64,000 bases of DNA from Cunninghamia lanceolata (Eukaryota; Streptophyta; Pinopsida; Cupressales; Cupressaceae), in assembly GCA_027924645.1 (NCBI GenBank), contig BSBN01001807.1, forward strand, positions 12,852,001 through 12,916,000, read 5' to 3'. Below are positions 33,880-46,954 of the stretch, piece by piece. Under the pieces are notes generated by a model. It did not search any database. It was not told the origin of the DNA and saw only the letters and a list, made by a program, of their open reading frames with translations. The translations under genes were made by a program, and so were the position numbers. Each line of letters begins with the position of its first letter. Positions within the stretch are counted from its first letter, which is position 1.

Positions 33880-35790
33880 GGAGTATGTTGATCAGCCTTT
33901 CCTTTGCTTTGAGTTCCTAAAGCCCTTTCAACAAATCTTTTACTTGTAATCTCCACATTTCCTTTGAAGTAAATATGAAAATGTTTATGCATCTTATCTT
34001 TTTGAAAGCTCCCATATTGGTGCAGGCTGAGAGAAAGCTGGCGAAGGTTGAGAAATTTGGCTTTACACCTACTAGTTGCATTTGTTTTAAAAGTTTCTAA
34101 AGCCTTACAATGAACCCATGCTGTGAATATTCCAAGACTACGGCATCCTCAATTTGTAACAATGCCTATCAAAGCATTCTAAACTATGAATTTGATCGAA
34201 AATCCATTTTGTAGATATCCGACGATCATTGCAGTCAATGAGATCACAGTCCTTTGAGGCATTCTACATACAGTTCCTGTACCTTGTCTATGCATCCACA
34301 TTATGCATATCTATCTATTAGAGCATCTCGAACTACATTTGTATTATGCTTTGTTGGGTAGGAAGGATGCTGGCAACGGTCTGTGGAAATAGCCGATAGC
34401 ATTTACTTAAAAATTTCTAAAACTTTTCAACAAATCTGTTTGGTGCAGATCCTGCAATTCCTGCATTCTATGAGACTGCATCTTCCTAACTGACCTTAGC
34501 ATGAACCAAGGCTTAGCAAGATCTTATTGTAGCATAGAGACAAAGGTGGTCTTGGACAGAGAGCGATTGGTTTACTGGATAGCTTCCAGATCAAATCAAT
34601 ACAAAGGTGGTGCAACGACTTGATCATAAAGAGAAGATCTATCATCCACATTAATCTAAGGCACTCCATGAGGAGTCATACTTTGATTCAGGTGCTTTGT
34701 TATGTTTGAAACAAACTGAGGATATGACACAACCATCGCAGTTTCAGTGTTTCCAAACATTCTGCAAACCAGTCATCCAGATTTCCCTGGCAACATTTCC
34801 ATACAAAATCATCATGTTGGTCCTGATCACTGGTTCATTAATATTGTTTGCCACCATACTCATACTCATATCATGCCACTAGATCATTTTCTAAAGGGGA
34901 ACGTTCACATGAAATGAGTATAGGAGCAATCAAAGAATGCTTCTGTTATCCCAAATGCCCAGTAATAATGTCTTTGATCTGAAATGTCTCGAATAGGGCC
35001 ACAATGTGGCTAGGATGATATTGGTTTCAACTTGTCCCAAGATCTTTCTAAGATTTATTTCCTTTTCAACAAATCCATTTTGAATTATAATATCAGACAA
35101 GAATCCTTCTTCCATTACGCTTTGATTGGTGTCCATACCTTGCTCAAGTTGGGCAATGACAGTGAAATTAGCTGACTGCATTTGTTTTGAAGATTTTAAA
35201 GTCTTTTCAACCTCTCCATACATTTGTGGATATCCTGCAATGGTGGGATTCCATGAAATTGTGTCTCTTTGAGGTTGTCCTGTCAAATATTTGCATACAT
35301 GTCTGCCAGAATGAATACAACCACCATATCTACCTAGAACCGATATTTCGTTGTACTGCAAATAGATGTCTATAATCCTGTGTTTATTGCATTCTATGAT
35401 ATGAGATCTCTTTGAAGTATGCTTTTTAAAAGTTCTCGAGATTTTCCAGAGAACTGCATTTATTTGAAGGCTTTTATGAACAAATTCATTTCGATCAAGT
35501 ATTTCAGCAACTTGATTGTAATATGAGGATCATGGCGCTCCAACAAAGGGGCATAGCCATTGCCAATCTCTATAATTCCCGTGGAACCATTCTCTTTTGT
35601 TTTCGCAGTTTGCAATATGTAGCTGTTGGTAATCAGTAGAGACCTTGAGTTTTAAAAACCCTAAAACCTTCACAACAAATAAGTCATGTAGTCGCGCCTC
35701 TTCACAACTTTAGAACCTCAAAATCGCAAGTTCAGAGATTTAAGAAACCAGCGACAATGAATGAAGTCGGGCCTTTTGGTGCTGTAAAAC
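33880..35790 (-). pseudogene. Pentatricopeptide-repeat (PPR) gene remnant
   Basis: The - strand carries successive plant PPR motifs in broken frames. RDTISWNPTIAGYPQMYGEV, then SSKQMQSANF (35180-35275), is a D-I-SW-IAGY repeat. LEQGMDTNQSVMEEGFLSDI (35090-35160) is the typical inter-repeat segment. VRDALIDRYA, CGCIDKVQEL (34280-34350), IVGYLQNGF-like and MQLVGVKPNFSTFASFLSAC (34020-34080) follow. PPR proteins bind organellar RNA and assist editing, splicing or stability; the SW and IAGY segments suggest the PLS class. Stops and frameshifts occur in almost every repeat, and no start or C-terminal E/DYW domain was recognised. The open stretch at 34930-35361 is one surviving fragment. It could be a retrocopy or a decayed member of the large plant family. 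Confidence 0.75.
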
Positions 35791-36420
35791 TTTTCAAAGT
35801 CCCGACAAAGGTAGTTAATAAAGTCACCAAAGTACACGTGACTTCATAACAAATGCATTTTTCTATCTTTATGAAATTTTAGGAAATATAAATGCTTCAC
35901 CGAAATTTAACTCGTGAATAAACTTGGGACCTTCGGGTAGAAAACTTCATAATTTTCATGTAAAAGCTCCGTCTTTGATCAAATTTGGGCAGCATAATAA
36001 TTGGACATAGTAAAGTAGGACCCAAAAATATTTTAGGTTATAGCAACTAAAAAGTTGAATTTTTACCCAGTTTGTGAGTCATGGACGGTAAAAAGTGAAG
36101 TTAAAAATCTTGTAACTGGCGAAGTGTTTTGGCTTAAAAACTAGGCATATTGTGTGGAACGAGGTTAAGGTTAGGCCCGTAAAAGGAATTTGTACCAACT
36201 CTCATAGATTTCAAAAAATAATTATTTTTCGGAATGTAGTAGGTTAGGGGAATGCATTGAAGTTCAATTTTAAGGGCAATAGTATGTAATCCTGGATCAC
36301 GGTGAATTGACAATGTAAATGTTGGTTGCTTACACTACTTTGGCCAAAGTTTCATCACCCCTAACTCAGAATGGACATCACATGCTCACCCATCATTCTA
36401 GCTCGATTTGGAAAGACATC
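35791..36420. other. Unclassified DNA
   Basis: No gene or repeat family recognised. Confidence 0.35.
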
Positions 36421-36612
36421 TAAGGTTATTCCCTTCCATGGATCGACAAATCCTAGGCATAACCCCACTAACAATTTCAAGTTTACTAATTCTAAGGTTA
36501 TTCCCTTCCATGGATAAACAAATCCCAGGCATAACCCCACTAATAATTTCAAGTTTACTAATTCTAAGGTTATTCCCTTCCATGGATCAACCAATCCCAG
36601 GCATAACCCTAC
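36421..36612. repeat. 72-bp tandem repeat, about 2.7 copies
   Basis: Units begin TAAGGTTATTCCCTTCCATG at 36421, 36493 and 36565; the third is partial. The 72-bp unit is 24 codons, so open frames run through on both strands. No further evidence for a gene. Confidence 0.92.
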
Positions 36613-39600
36613 TCATCCATTCTAGGTTTTCTATGACACTCTCATCAAAGTAATACTATTGGTAGTACATAGTTTCCTAACTTGACCATTCAGATTTCTG
36701 CATTACTACTCATACTTGTCTTAATACAGTTCAATATAGTTGCTAGATATGGTTTACTAATCTTTCACCTTGTACAAATAACTAATCATACTTAATTTAA
36801 TAATTGCTCATAAAATACAATATAGGCACAAATCTCTACTAAGGAGATTAATTTCCCACTCAACACAAAATATAATTCTCATACTAGATGTATGGACACT
36901 TTTTACACAAACAAGCAAACACCCAAAAACGATAACCAAAACAATTCATTTCTCAACAATATTCAAACTCATAGACTATCAAATAGAAAAAATATAACGG
37001 ATAAGAATTTTGCATGCCTGTGATAATTGCTCCAATAGACCAATGGAATCCCTTGTTTGTGATCCTTCCAACGGACTAAATATCCCTTCCAAAGCAATCC
37101 AACTCTCTCTAACCTTCTTATACTTCCTCTCACAAAATCAAAACAAAATAACAATGCACTCACAACTCTGGACTCAGAAATACAATAGCAGAATGATAAA
37201 GCACTTGGCTAGAAAATTGAGTGAAAATAGAATGAGAAAGCTCCCCTTTTTATACAAGAAAATTGAGTGAACTAAGGATACAAATTAGCTTGTAAAATTA
37301 CCACAACTCCCCCTTCATTCTTTGACTCATCAAAACAGATTTAGAGGTGGCAAAAGAAATCAATGAAAGATGTACACATAAGAGGACACTCATGAAGCAA
37401 CTCAGAAAAACATGATAACAGCAAAGAAAATAGACTTCAAACAGGTTTAAACCTCTTCACAAAGGTGCCACACAATAAACCATGTTTCCTATTTACTTGC
37501 AAACTTGGTTACAAAGAAAGAGTTGATGCATACATTAAAAACAATGTGAAGTCTCTTTAAAACATATAATTATTTTAGATTTATTCATACGCCCATGACA
37601 AAGTCAAAGTGCAGCCCACGAGTTTGATTTTGAATACACTTTGAAATGATAACAATGCTCATAGATATATGATATCTATAGCATTTAAATAAGCATATAA
37701 ACATGCTTCACTAAATATTATCATAAGCTCCAATATATATTAACATATTCTTCCATGTCATGCGCCTAAACTAGTGCTCATTTGTTAAAAGCATACCATT
37801 GTTTCATGGTTGCGTGCCTTTTATGGCAGTGCCATAACCATTATGCAAAGTATATAATATATATATATATTCTTTAATAACATATTATTTGATAATAGAA
37901 TCTGAATATTCACATTTCATCAATATACCAAAACACATATAATTATATGTATAAATATATATCATCTTTACACATAACCACATAAACTCATTTCTCACAT
38001 AACCACTGATGGCACAAAAGAATGAAATCCATTATACAATGACAACATGAATGGCATCCACATACACACTGACGCCATAAAAGAATGATATCCACATATA
38101 TAGATGTCCCTTGTCCAAATCGACATGCTTATAATGATGAACAATAGGTATAAGTTATCGTGGACAAGCATCTACAAATGTGTATATATTCACTTCATGT
38201 CAACAACTTGTCAAAGCAAACTCATGCTACATCAAAGAAGACTTTCAGTTGACACATGCACAGATTAAATAACAATCTTCACTCAAAGCACTCATAAAAC
38301 CATATCCACATAAGCACTCTTGATTACCATAGTTCACTTACCTCTACCCACACTGGCTTGACCTAACCTAGACCAATAGGATAGTGGTGTGTGTTTGCTT
38401 GGTTTAGGCTTTCTCCAACATTTACCAGACCAAGTTCTTCTCCTGAGTGATACTTCTCCTCATTTCCAGAGGAGCAACATGTTCCTGCATCCAACTTACA
38501 TCACCACAATAGTAGTTAGTCATTCACAAAATAATCATATGTTTCATACATTTCATAATATTAACACTTAAAATATATCACATTGTGTAATTCAATTTTT
38601 CAAATATATTAAATTCAAAATTCACATTTCACATTGATGTAGAGATTCACAAATATTCATTTATCCAAGCAAATTAACCAGTCTAGGTAAATGGTAAATA
38701 GTTAGAACATACAGGGTGTAACATTATTCTATTGTTTACTCATTCTCATTGTTAAGGCACTTGGATTGTTATGTTGTTCTCTTCCTTCATAAATTGTTTA
38801 TACTCATAACATGTTGAAACTTTGTTTATGTTTGTTATACCCTCAGTCATCCTTGGGCTCTAGATGAATCCTAGTTCTCAATCTCTTGTATGCACATATG
38901 CATTGATTGCTCATCATAGGATGGATCACCCATCCCCATGAATGATAAAGGCCCAATAATCTCACCTTTGCATACCCAAAAAAATGGTCTGTTCTTCCCA
39001 ATAAGCATTGGCGTGGAGTTGCCACATGTTTCTTACCCTTGTCTAGGTCACTACCTTGGTCACTAGAGGATGGCCATATTCATTGGGCTCACTTCTAGCA
39101 AAAGGAAAGTGAAAATCACTAGTTTGTAAGATGATCCTATGGATCACTTAATTTCCAATTTCCACAATTTCAAGGTTTTGAATAGATAGCAACATATGTA
39201 TTTTCATTTTACTTTAGTCTTTAAGGACAATTGAACTTTGATCATCATATCTCCAATGCATCCATTATTTCTATAATATTTTGAGAAAAATAATAGCAGC
39301 ATTAAAGCATTGCATAGAAAAACAATACTCAATGTTCTCTTCTAGAAAATTATTAATGTGGAAGGGAAGTATTTGTAGTGGCAATAGCCATTATCTATTT
39401 ATAGGACATTTTTTTGTAGTAGCAACTCGAAGAAAGATGGGTTGAATTTTAATGTATACTTGAAGATTATAAATTTTATCTTTTAATATTTGTCTTTTTA
39501 AAAATTTCTAAAACTATTTCAAAAATTTTGTAGTCATTATAAATTAAATTAAACCTTGTAGGTAGATAAAATAAGTGACTGCATTTTGTTAGTAGAAGAT

Positions 39601-41000
39601 TTTATAAAGGATCATGAATAAAACATATGTCATTTCTTAGACATGAAATTTGTATTATATAGGGTGCAAGTGATGACTACCTAGAATTTTTGGATAGAAT
39701 GTGTGGTTGTGTATAGGACTTTGGATGGTTGTTGTCAACCCCTATACTGGCCTTGTTCCCACATAGAGGAAATAAATCAAAACTTTATGCACCATATATT
39801 ATGCATAAAAGGTCAATAGGAATAGTTAGTATGTCTTCAAGCTCCCATTTTCATTTGTTGTGCTCAATTGAGGCAAAAGTTGGATTTTGAACAAATTTGT
39901 TGAAGGCATTTTTAAATGCTTAGAACAATAGGTTGGTCCTAAGCTTGTCCATTAGATATTCAATTGTCACAAATCCTATATGTTGCTATGAGATGTCTCT
40001 AGTATTATTGTTTGCTAAAAAGTTGTGCCATCTTTATAACTTATTTTAGTTCTATTATGTTCAAAAAGTCTATACTTTTGTGTTCATGCCCTACCACAGT
40101 TGTCAGTTCTTGTACAACTTTTGGCTCCTTACTCATATATGTGCATATGTTCACATAAATGGAGGGAGCTCTTGTAAGTCTCTTTATGTCACCTTTTGAT
40201 GTAGCACACAACATACACTCAATAGAATTGTGCCATTAAACATATGAGAGCCAAAGATTTGGAAGCTGGAACATAAAAAAAACTTCTATTCGTCAACTCT
40301 GCTACTACAATGAGAGAAAACTCTCTTATATCCAAGAAAACAAAAAAAACAAAAAAAAATAAAAAATTACTTTTTTGGCAGATTTCGGCAATTGTTAGAT
40401 TTTGCCATTTTAGGTAATTTTACAATCATATCTTGAGAATCTAGTTTTTTCCCAAAAGCTTCCTAAAACTAAGGTAGGACGAAAGGCCAACTAATATTCT
40501 AAATTCAAAACATGAGTTTCGAGTTATTACAAAAGCAATTTTTTTAAAAATCTAGAAAAAAACACTAAATTGCCATTTTGAGGGCCAAGATGAAAGTTTC
40601 AAGCCCCAAAAAATTGCCAAGATGGGGTCCAACCCGCTAGAGCAGGTTGGGAAACCACTGGCCACCTCATAACGTATCCACCTATAAAATTTCGTAGAAA
40701 ACCCACATCTGAATCAAAAGTTATGACCTTCGGAAGTCCCTGCATCACCTTTTCTATGTATTTTGGAGAAATTTTGTACATTTATATTTGAGCATAGAGA
40801 GAATGATTGCCATATTGGTGATGTAGGTTGTAGATATCATGTTTTGTATATACTTGTGTTGTTATTTTTGTTTGGAATGGGTTTTGGTAAATTCTAATAT
40901 ACTATGTTTTTTATTAGTATTATTATATTGTAATTGTCAACTTAGCTTTATTTAGGTTAGTCTTAGATTAGACTTTATGCTTTAATTAGTTTTTGCTATT
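36613..41000. other. Unclassified AT-rich DNA
   Basis: No coding similarity. A short TA run lies at about 37855-37873. An imperfect repeat of the block GAC/GATGGCA..AAAAGAATGA lies near 38008 and 38068. Scattered open frames of 60-90 codons have no support. Confidence 0.4.
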
Positions 41001-42330
41001 TTTAGCTTAGTCTATTTTTAGTTTGTTGTAACCTATATAAGAAAGCGTTTGCTTCTTATTTTATTTATCAAATATCTTGGTAATCATTATGTGTTTGATG
41101 TCTATTATATTTTGTGTCCTTTCCTAAATGAAGTTGTCTCCATAGACTTTAGGTGCATTCATAGGACAACCATCTAGAGTTTGAAGTCATAGACGTGAAG
41201 TCATACCAGGTTGTATTTTTGGTGCAGGAGCACCTAACACAAGGTGGCCTCCATGAGGCATTTAAAATCATGTTTGTTTAGGAAATCGTGTTTATATTGT
41301 AATAAGGTCTATTCGACCAATGCATGTCTTTTCTGTTTGTATCTAGACCTAAAACAAACTTTGTAAGTCCCAAGTAGTTAGGTTACATTTGTCGAGTTGT
41401 TAGACAGTTGGTCTCCCAGCCACTTGGAGACGGTTAATTTCTCTCCCAACCGCTTGGAATCATTCTCCCAGCCGCTTGGAATAGGGTTGGTGTTCCTCTG
41501 GCGAGTTTATAAAGCGAGGGAGATTAACAGAATCAAGCATTGATGATATTGTAATTGAATGCAATTGTGCGAATGTAATCAAGCATTGTGAAGGAGAAAT
41601 CAAACTATTTTCTATGTTGTCAATTTGTTTTTCCATTCTCTGTAATTACCCATTGCATAGCTGTATATTTCCTTTCCTTTTTGTAATTCCATTGTTGTAA
41701 AATGTCGATCTAAAGCATTCCCTGGTGAAATTTCTGTCAAAATTAGTGGAATGGCTTCATTATACCATATTCATTTATTTCTTGTTTCATTTCATCATTT
41801 TGCGGCACAAAGGACCATATTTGAGTGTGCACAGTAGATCGCCTAGCATCTCCATGTGCTAGGGTTTGGATTGGAGGAGTTGGAGTTGTTTTGGTGAGGC
41901 AGAAGCCATCGACAAAGCTTTTCTTGCTCAGACTGACGAGGGTGATCTGTCCAAAGAGAGGATCGAGCCATTGACAAAGGATCCATCGGGAGGAATCGGT
42001 GAATCGGTGAATCAGTAGTAAGTCTGATCGATAGCTCAAGTCCTGTCGATGAGTGTGGTTCGAATGTATGTTGTGAATGCATATCGCAAAAAGCATGTTG
42101 GGAATGTATGTGGAGAATGTATATTTCGTCAGATACAAATGGTGACCAGTCGTAACGGTGAATCAAGGTATAGGAACCAGTAATAGCAAGTCACACCAAG
42201 CATATACTAAGTTAGTGTATGAGGCTCCCCATCAATTTTTAAGGGTTATTTATATACTATTAAGTCATTAATAGGTAGGGTGGTGGATTGGATGAAACAA
42301 AACCAAAGAGGAGAAGACTGATTGATATAG
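41001..42330 (+). promoter_or_regulatory. LTR- or promoter-like region with TATA boxes and repeated 17-bp boxes
   Basis: A TATA-like CCTATATAAG lies at about 41031. Farther on, three copies of TCTCCCARCCRCTTGGA (41412-41428, 41442-41458, 41464-41480) precede a second TATA-like element TTTATAAAG at about 41507. Downstream sequence (AATCAAGCATTGTGAAGG) resembles the R-U5 part of plant LTRs. A short + strand start, MVTSRNGE near 42135, could be a gag beginning. I found no matching second LTR or primer site, so assignment to a gypsy LTR is inference. Confidence 0.4.
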
Positions 42331-42944
42331 TTGTATTTTCTTTAGGACATTACAATTAGAGATGGTGCACAGTAGGAATCCCAAGGCACTTTTAGAACTC
42401 CTGACTAGCTATTCTCAATTACTTATTTTAAGATGACTTCTTTTTAAAGATTTTTTATCATTGCATTCATATTTTTATATTTATCCAAATATTTAATAAT
42501 TCGTATTGATTGCAAAAGTGCAGTGATAGCCACACTCTGTAAACTTTTGAATGATGCATCGAGAGCAACCTTTCATTTTTCCCATTTTGCACTCTATCTG
42601 AAATGAAAAATAATTCAAATTTAAATGCATTTTTGTAGCTGATATAAAAAATTTGTGCATTTAGAATAGCTTACTAAAAACTTAAAACATATAGCTCATT
42701 AATCATGCTGTTAATATAAATGTCCTTTAAGCTATGTGAAATGCACTCTAAGTTGTAAACAATAAATCTATACTTTTCAATTGGTCAGCAAAATGAATTT
42801 GCACCTAAAACATTTAGTTATTTACATTAAGTTATCATTTCTAGCCAAATGCAAAATTGTTGTTCATGATAGATATGATATTTTAATGTGGTAGGTCAAT
42901 GTGAACTAGTAGTTTTTAGAACATAATATTATTACAGGTCATAC

Positions 42945-42946
<2 letters not shown>
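42331..42946. other. Unclassified AT-rich DNA
   Basis: Nothing recognisable. Confidence 0.4.

Positions 42947-43030
<84 letters not shown>
42947..43030. repeat. AT microsatellite, 84 bp (42 units)
   Basis: Uninterrupted AT units followed by a short GT run (43031-43038). Length may be affected by assembly. Confidence 0.97.
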
Positions 43031-43038
<8 letters not shown>

Positions 43039-43039
43039 T

Positions 43040-43492
43040 CAGGTTATAAAACCTTATGTTATAAAGCATATACCATTTAATAATTAACAATTTATTAGAT
43101 TATTAATTATTTACAAATGGTTGCTTTGAATGGGTGTGACTAATATCCCTTCAGGTATTTTGCCACCCCTTGTCCTATATTTAAAGGGGTTCTCTCTCAT
43201 TTGAGAGGTAAAGGAATTTGGAGAGTTATAGTGAATTATATCACTATGCACATGAGGTATTGTTGGCCTTATGGAAGTATGTAGAGTATATCCCGAAGTT
43301 AGTCTATTTTTTAATAGAGTATTTTTTGTAAGTGTTTTAATAAAATGATGCTTTATGGATTTTTTTACTTGAAAGGGTTTTCCCCATGTATATGTTGTAT
43401 AATGTGTTAGATCTATGCTGGTATAATTCTCATTTTATTTATTTTATATTTTAATTATAATTATTAGTATCCTAAGATCCTAATTTCTAACA
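43040..43492 (+). repeat. Copia-type LTR relic
   Basis: Ends CTAATTTCTAACA like the Copia-2 LTR. It has the U5-like GAAAGGGTTTTCCCC (about 43372) that corresponds to GGAAGGGTTTTCTCC in Copia-2. A degenerate primer site follows. The left boundary is not determined, and I see no internal domains downstream. Confidence 0.55.
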
Positions 43493-43509
43493 TAGTATCA
43501 AAGTAGGTT
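43493..43509 (+). other. Degenerate primer binding site
   Basis: TAGTATCAAAGTAGGTT fits TGGTATCAGAGCAGGTT with transitions only (G to A, C to T). Confidence 0.6.
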
Positions 43510-44390
43510 AGACTATACTAATCATTTTTACAGGTTATACTAGAAGATATGTAGAACTTGATGGAAAATCTCTTTATGCTCAATCATCATATGTGCAAGG
43601 CCATTTGTGCAAGATATCTAATATGCCTTTTCAATTGTTTTAAATCATTTTTATAGGCAATATTTGATAAAATTTTCATACTATTTTTTTTCTAACAGAC
43701 TCATGAAATTCCCCCTACGACTTCTTCTCTTTGTGTGGTGTTAAGTTGCACATTAGTTTGGTGAGGTTGTCATTCATTTTGATGCTTATCCTTGACTATG
43801 TCTATTGATATATTGTATTTTTATTAGTCCTATAGATTATTATCCTCCTTTCAAGAACTAAGGATTCATAATACTTTCAAATCTTGGTCTAATAGATCAA
43901 AATCTTTAGAAATGTCTAGGGCCATATCTTTTCAAGAGGTCAAGTAATTCAAATGTTTTAAACCGTCTGAATCCTTAATTCAAATATTTTAAGTTTCATA
44001 AAAAGAGAATTTTAAGCTTCAAATGCCCTAATTGTAATTGAAATATTATGTCTTTAGTGTAATGGTCATCATCTTTACATTAATATATAGTGGTCGCAAC
44101 CCTTCAAGTTAAAATTTCTAACATGGTTGCAACCTTTCAAATTGTCGCATTTGTTCTATAGAAAGTTGTATGTTCAAACAAATTAAAACCGTTGACATGA
44201 TAAATGTTGCTTCCTCCTTAATGAAAATCACTTCCTCCTTAATGGAAGTCACTTCCTTTAAGGAAAGCCTTTTAAATGCAGGTTGATTCACTTAGGAGGT
44301 CGATTCTTAGAAAAGTCAAATTGTCAATTTCTAAATGGAAGTTGATGCTCCCTTAATTAAGATCAATTCTTAAATACTCTTTGCACCATA
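43510..44390. other. Unclassified DNA
   Basis: Nothing recognised beyond the relic LTR at its left. Confidence 0.4.
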
Positions 44391-44630
44391 TTTAGCCGAT
44401 AGGCTTATGTGTGGGGACATTTTTGTCCCAGAAAATTGTCTCACGCCGGAGAAGTGTCAGCCTCCGGTCCGGATTTTTTTTGGTCCGGATTTTTTTTTTT
44501 TTTTTTTGCTTCGTGAGACGGACACTGGGTCAACTTGCCAGGTAGGTAGATTGTTCTGTTATCTTAACGCTTTACTTTAAAAGGAGACTGTTCTATTGCG
44601 TGCGGATGTGAATCCACGCAAACTGCTATT
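44391..44630 (+). repeat. Terminal module T1 of the AT-rich mosaic, with hairpins
   Basis: Starts TTTAGCCGATAGGCTTATGT. A perfect 6-bp stem (GGGACA 44414-44419, TGTCCC 44424-44429) follows. An 8-bp inverted pair GTCTCACG/CGTGAGAC (44438-44445, 44512-44519) encloses CCGGAG..CTCCGG and a tandem GGTCCGGATTTTTTTT. At 44596-44621 lies a 7-bp stem (TTGCGTG/CACGCAA) followed by ACTGCTAT, which resembles a Helitron 3' end with CTAT in place of CTAG. Related modules begin at 46421 and 54885. Confidence 0.6.
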
Positions 44631-44769
44631 TTAAATTTTAGGTTTAGAGATTGACCACTCGGATAAAACAGAGTCCTTCAGATTTTAAGTAATAGAAAAA
44701 TATTTGTATATGTAATGGTGAAAATGCATTTTATTATATAGTTTTTATTTATTAGTCCCTGCGTTGGGT

Positions 44770-46396
44770 TGGTACTATTGCAATGAGTTCAACTTATCTA
44801 GTTATTAATCTATTGATTGCAAACCAATCAAAAGATAGGATTATTTTTCTTGTCGGACAAATTTGATTTAAATTTGTACTTTTCCTATGTGAACATGATA
44901 AATTTTTAACAAAAAATTATTTAGAAATGATTTATCTGTATTGTCATTGGCTGAAAAAAATGACTTCTTCTCTGCGGATTGTCGGTTTGTCGGGAGAGTG
45001 CAACAAAAAAACTATAAATGCGGAGATAATTTTGGTTTGAAGGAAGTACGTGGCAAGTAAACAAATTATGGACACAAATTTTGTCTCCCACTAGTTAAGT
45101 CATGCCTAAATGAATGACGATTAATTTTTTGCTTCATTAGCTAAAAGTAATATAATTTTAATTTAGTTTTTAGTGTTCTACAGATTTTATTTTATGTAAT
45201 TAGATTATTTATTTTATTTAGTCAAAATTTTAAAATCTATAGTATCATGAATTTAATTATATTTTTTATTTTATTCTTCAAACTTACAGTATTTTAATAT
45301 TTTATTACTATACTTTAGGGTTCTACACATAAATAACCTAATTTCACTAAAATATTTCTTAACTATTTATTTAATCTTAACCATTGATGTCTAATTAAAT
45401 GGAGCTAAACTACATACTTTTATTAAATGAATGCACCCAAAATTATTACTAAACCACAATATTACATTAATTAAAATAATTAAAATCATGTTCTCTAAAA
45501 GTACTTACTATTATTACTTAAATAAAAAATTAAGTGACTAAGATAAAATACTGTAGTGATGTAAATATGAATATATTTTTGTTATTATATTTTGAATTAT
45601 TCTTTAAACTTACAATATTTTAATTCATTTTAAATTGTAATAGTATTCAATATTATTACATTTAATATCTTAGGCAAAATTTTCAAATCTATCCACACTG
45701 TTATTATATTATGTAATTATTCTTCAAACATACAATATTTTAATGCATTTTAAATTGTAATGGTATTCAATATTATTACATTTTAATATTTTAGACAGAT
45801 ATTTCAAATCTATCCACACTTAGTTAGGTTAGGGTTCTACACATTTTATTTTATGAAATTAGATTATTTTTGGGATTTCAATTTCATTTAGTCAAGAGTT
45901 AAAAATCTAGGATTTCAATTTTATTTAGTCAAAAGTTAAAAATCTACATTATCACAAAAAATATTTCGCCATGTTATTACATTTTTTATTTTATTCTTCA
46001 AACTTACAATATTTTAATGTATTTTAAATTTATAATAGTATTAGTATTATTACATTTTAAGGAAATATTTATGTTATTTAATAGACTTTGTAAAAGTTTA
46101 GTTTTATAGTTAGGAAATATTTTAGTCCTATTTTATTTTTACCAAATTAGATTGTTTTTAAGATTTCAATTTTATTTACCTAAGACATTTCAACACTCTT
46201 CAAAAATTAAATTTTCAATTATTGGAATGCAATTTGTCTATACAACCAATACCTAATCAACAAAAAAATTACAACTAAACAAATACTAGATATACAACCA
46301 ATAGCTAATCAACAAAAAAAATTACAACTAAACAAATACTATAATAACAACACTACAAAGTAGGTACTAGCCACTACGTGGCACTTGTTTATAATG
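44770..46396 (-). repeat. AT-rich repeat unit U1 (inverted copy)
   Basis: Its right part (45825-46390) is the reverse complement of 47910-48370 and of 49470-50000. Its left 355 bp (44770-45126) is the reverse complement of 46500-46849 and relates to 49190-49390 and 53575-53880. The unit is non-coding and ends AACAAGTGCCACGTAGTGG on the - strand. Function and class are unknown. Confidence 0.8.
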
Positions 46397-46420
46397 AATT
46401 TGATGTTTGTATATAGTATT

Positions 46421-46849
46421 TTTAGCCCATAGGTTTATATGTGGGACATTTTTGTCCTTCAAAAGTGTCTCACCTCAGGGGAGTTGTTAGCGTCTCTATC
46501 ATAATTATTGTCGTCCATTTAGGCATGACTTAACTAATGGGAGACAAAATTTGTGTTCATAATTTGTTTCCTTACCACATCCTCCCCTCAAACCAAAATT
46601 CTCTCCACATTTATAGGTTTTTGTTGCACTCTCCAACAATCTGCAGAGAATAGGTCATTTTTTTTCAACCAATGACAATATAGATAAATTATTTTTCAAT
46701 AATTTTTTTGTTAAAAATTTATCATGTTAACATAAAAAAGTACAAATTTAAATTAAATTTGCCTAACAAGAAAAATAATTCTATCTTTTGATTGGTTTAC
46801 AATCAATAGATTAATAACTAGATAAGTGCGAACTCATTGCAATAGTACT
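46421..46849 (+). repeat. Terminal module T2 plus inverted arm
   Basis: TTTAGCCCATAGGTTTATAT and GTGTCTCACCTCAGGGGAGT match T1. The arm 46500-46849 follows and pairs with 44770-45126 (about 355-bp arms around 1.37 kb). A transcript through the pair would fold back on itself. Confidence 0.75.
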
Positions 46850-46954
46850 TGTCGAAGGAACTTATAAAATATGTTATAATTCAATTTAGAAAGTGATATA
46901 AAAATATTATAACAATATGATTTATAATACAAATTGCTAAAATAATGTGTAAAT

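Noticed and set aside
34930..35361. Open - strand frame as a functional PPR gene
   Set aside because: It holds only a few damaged motifs; neighbouring motifs are in other frames with stops.
36421..36612. CRISPR-like array
   Set aside because: Repeats are contiguous without unique spacers, and the DNA is clearly plant nuclear.
36361..36653. Overlapping open frames as real genes
   Set aside because: They arise from a 72-bp tandem repeat whose length is a multiple of three, and they exist on both strands.
40599..42166. Open - strand frames of 60-131 codons as genes
   Set aside because: No motifs recognised. They overlap the promoter/LTR-like stretch and each other in different frames.
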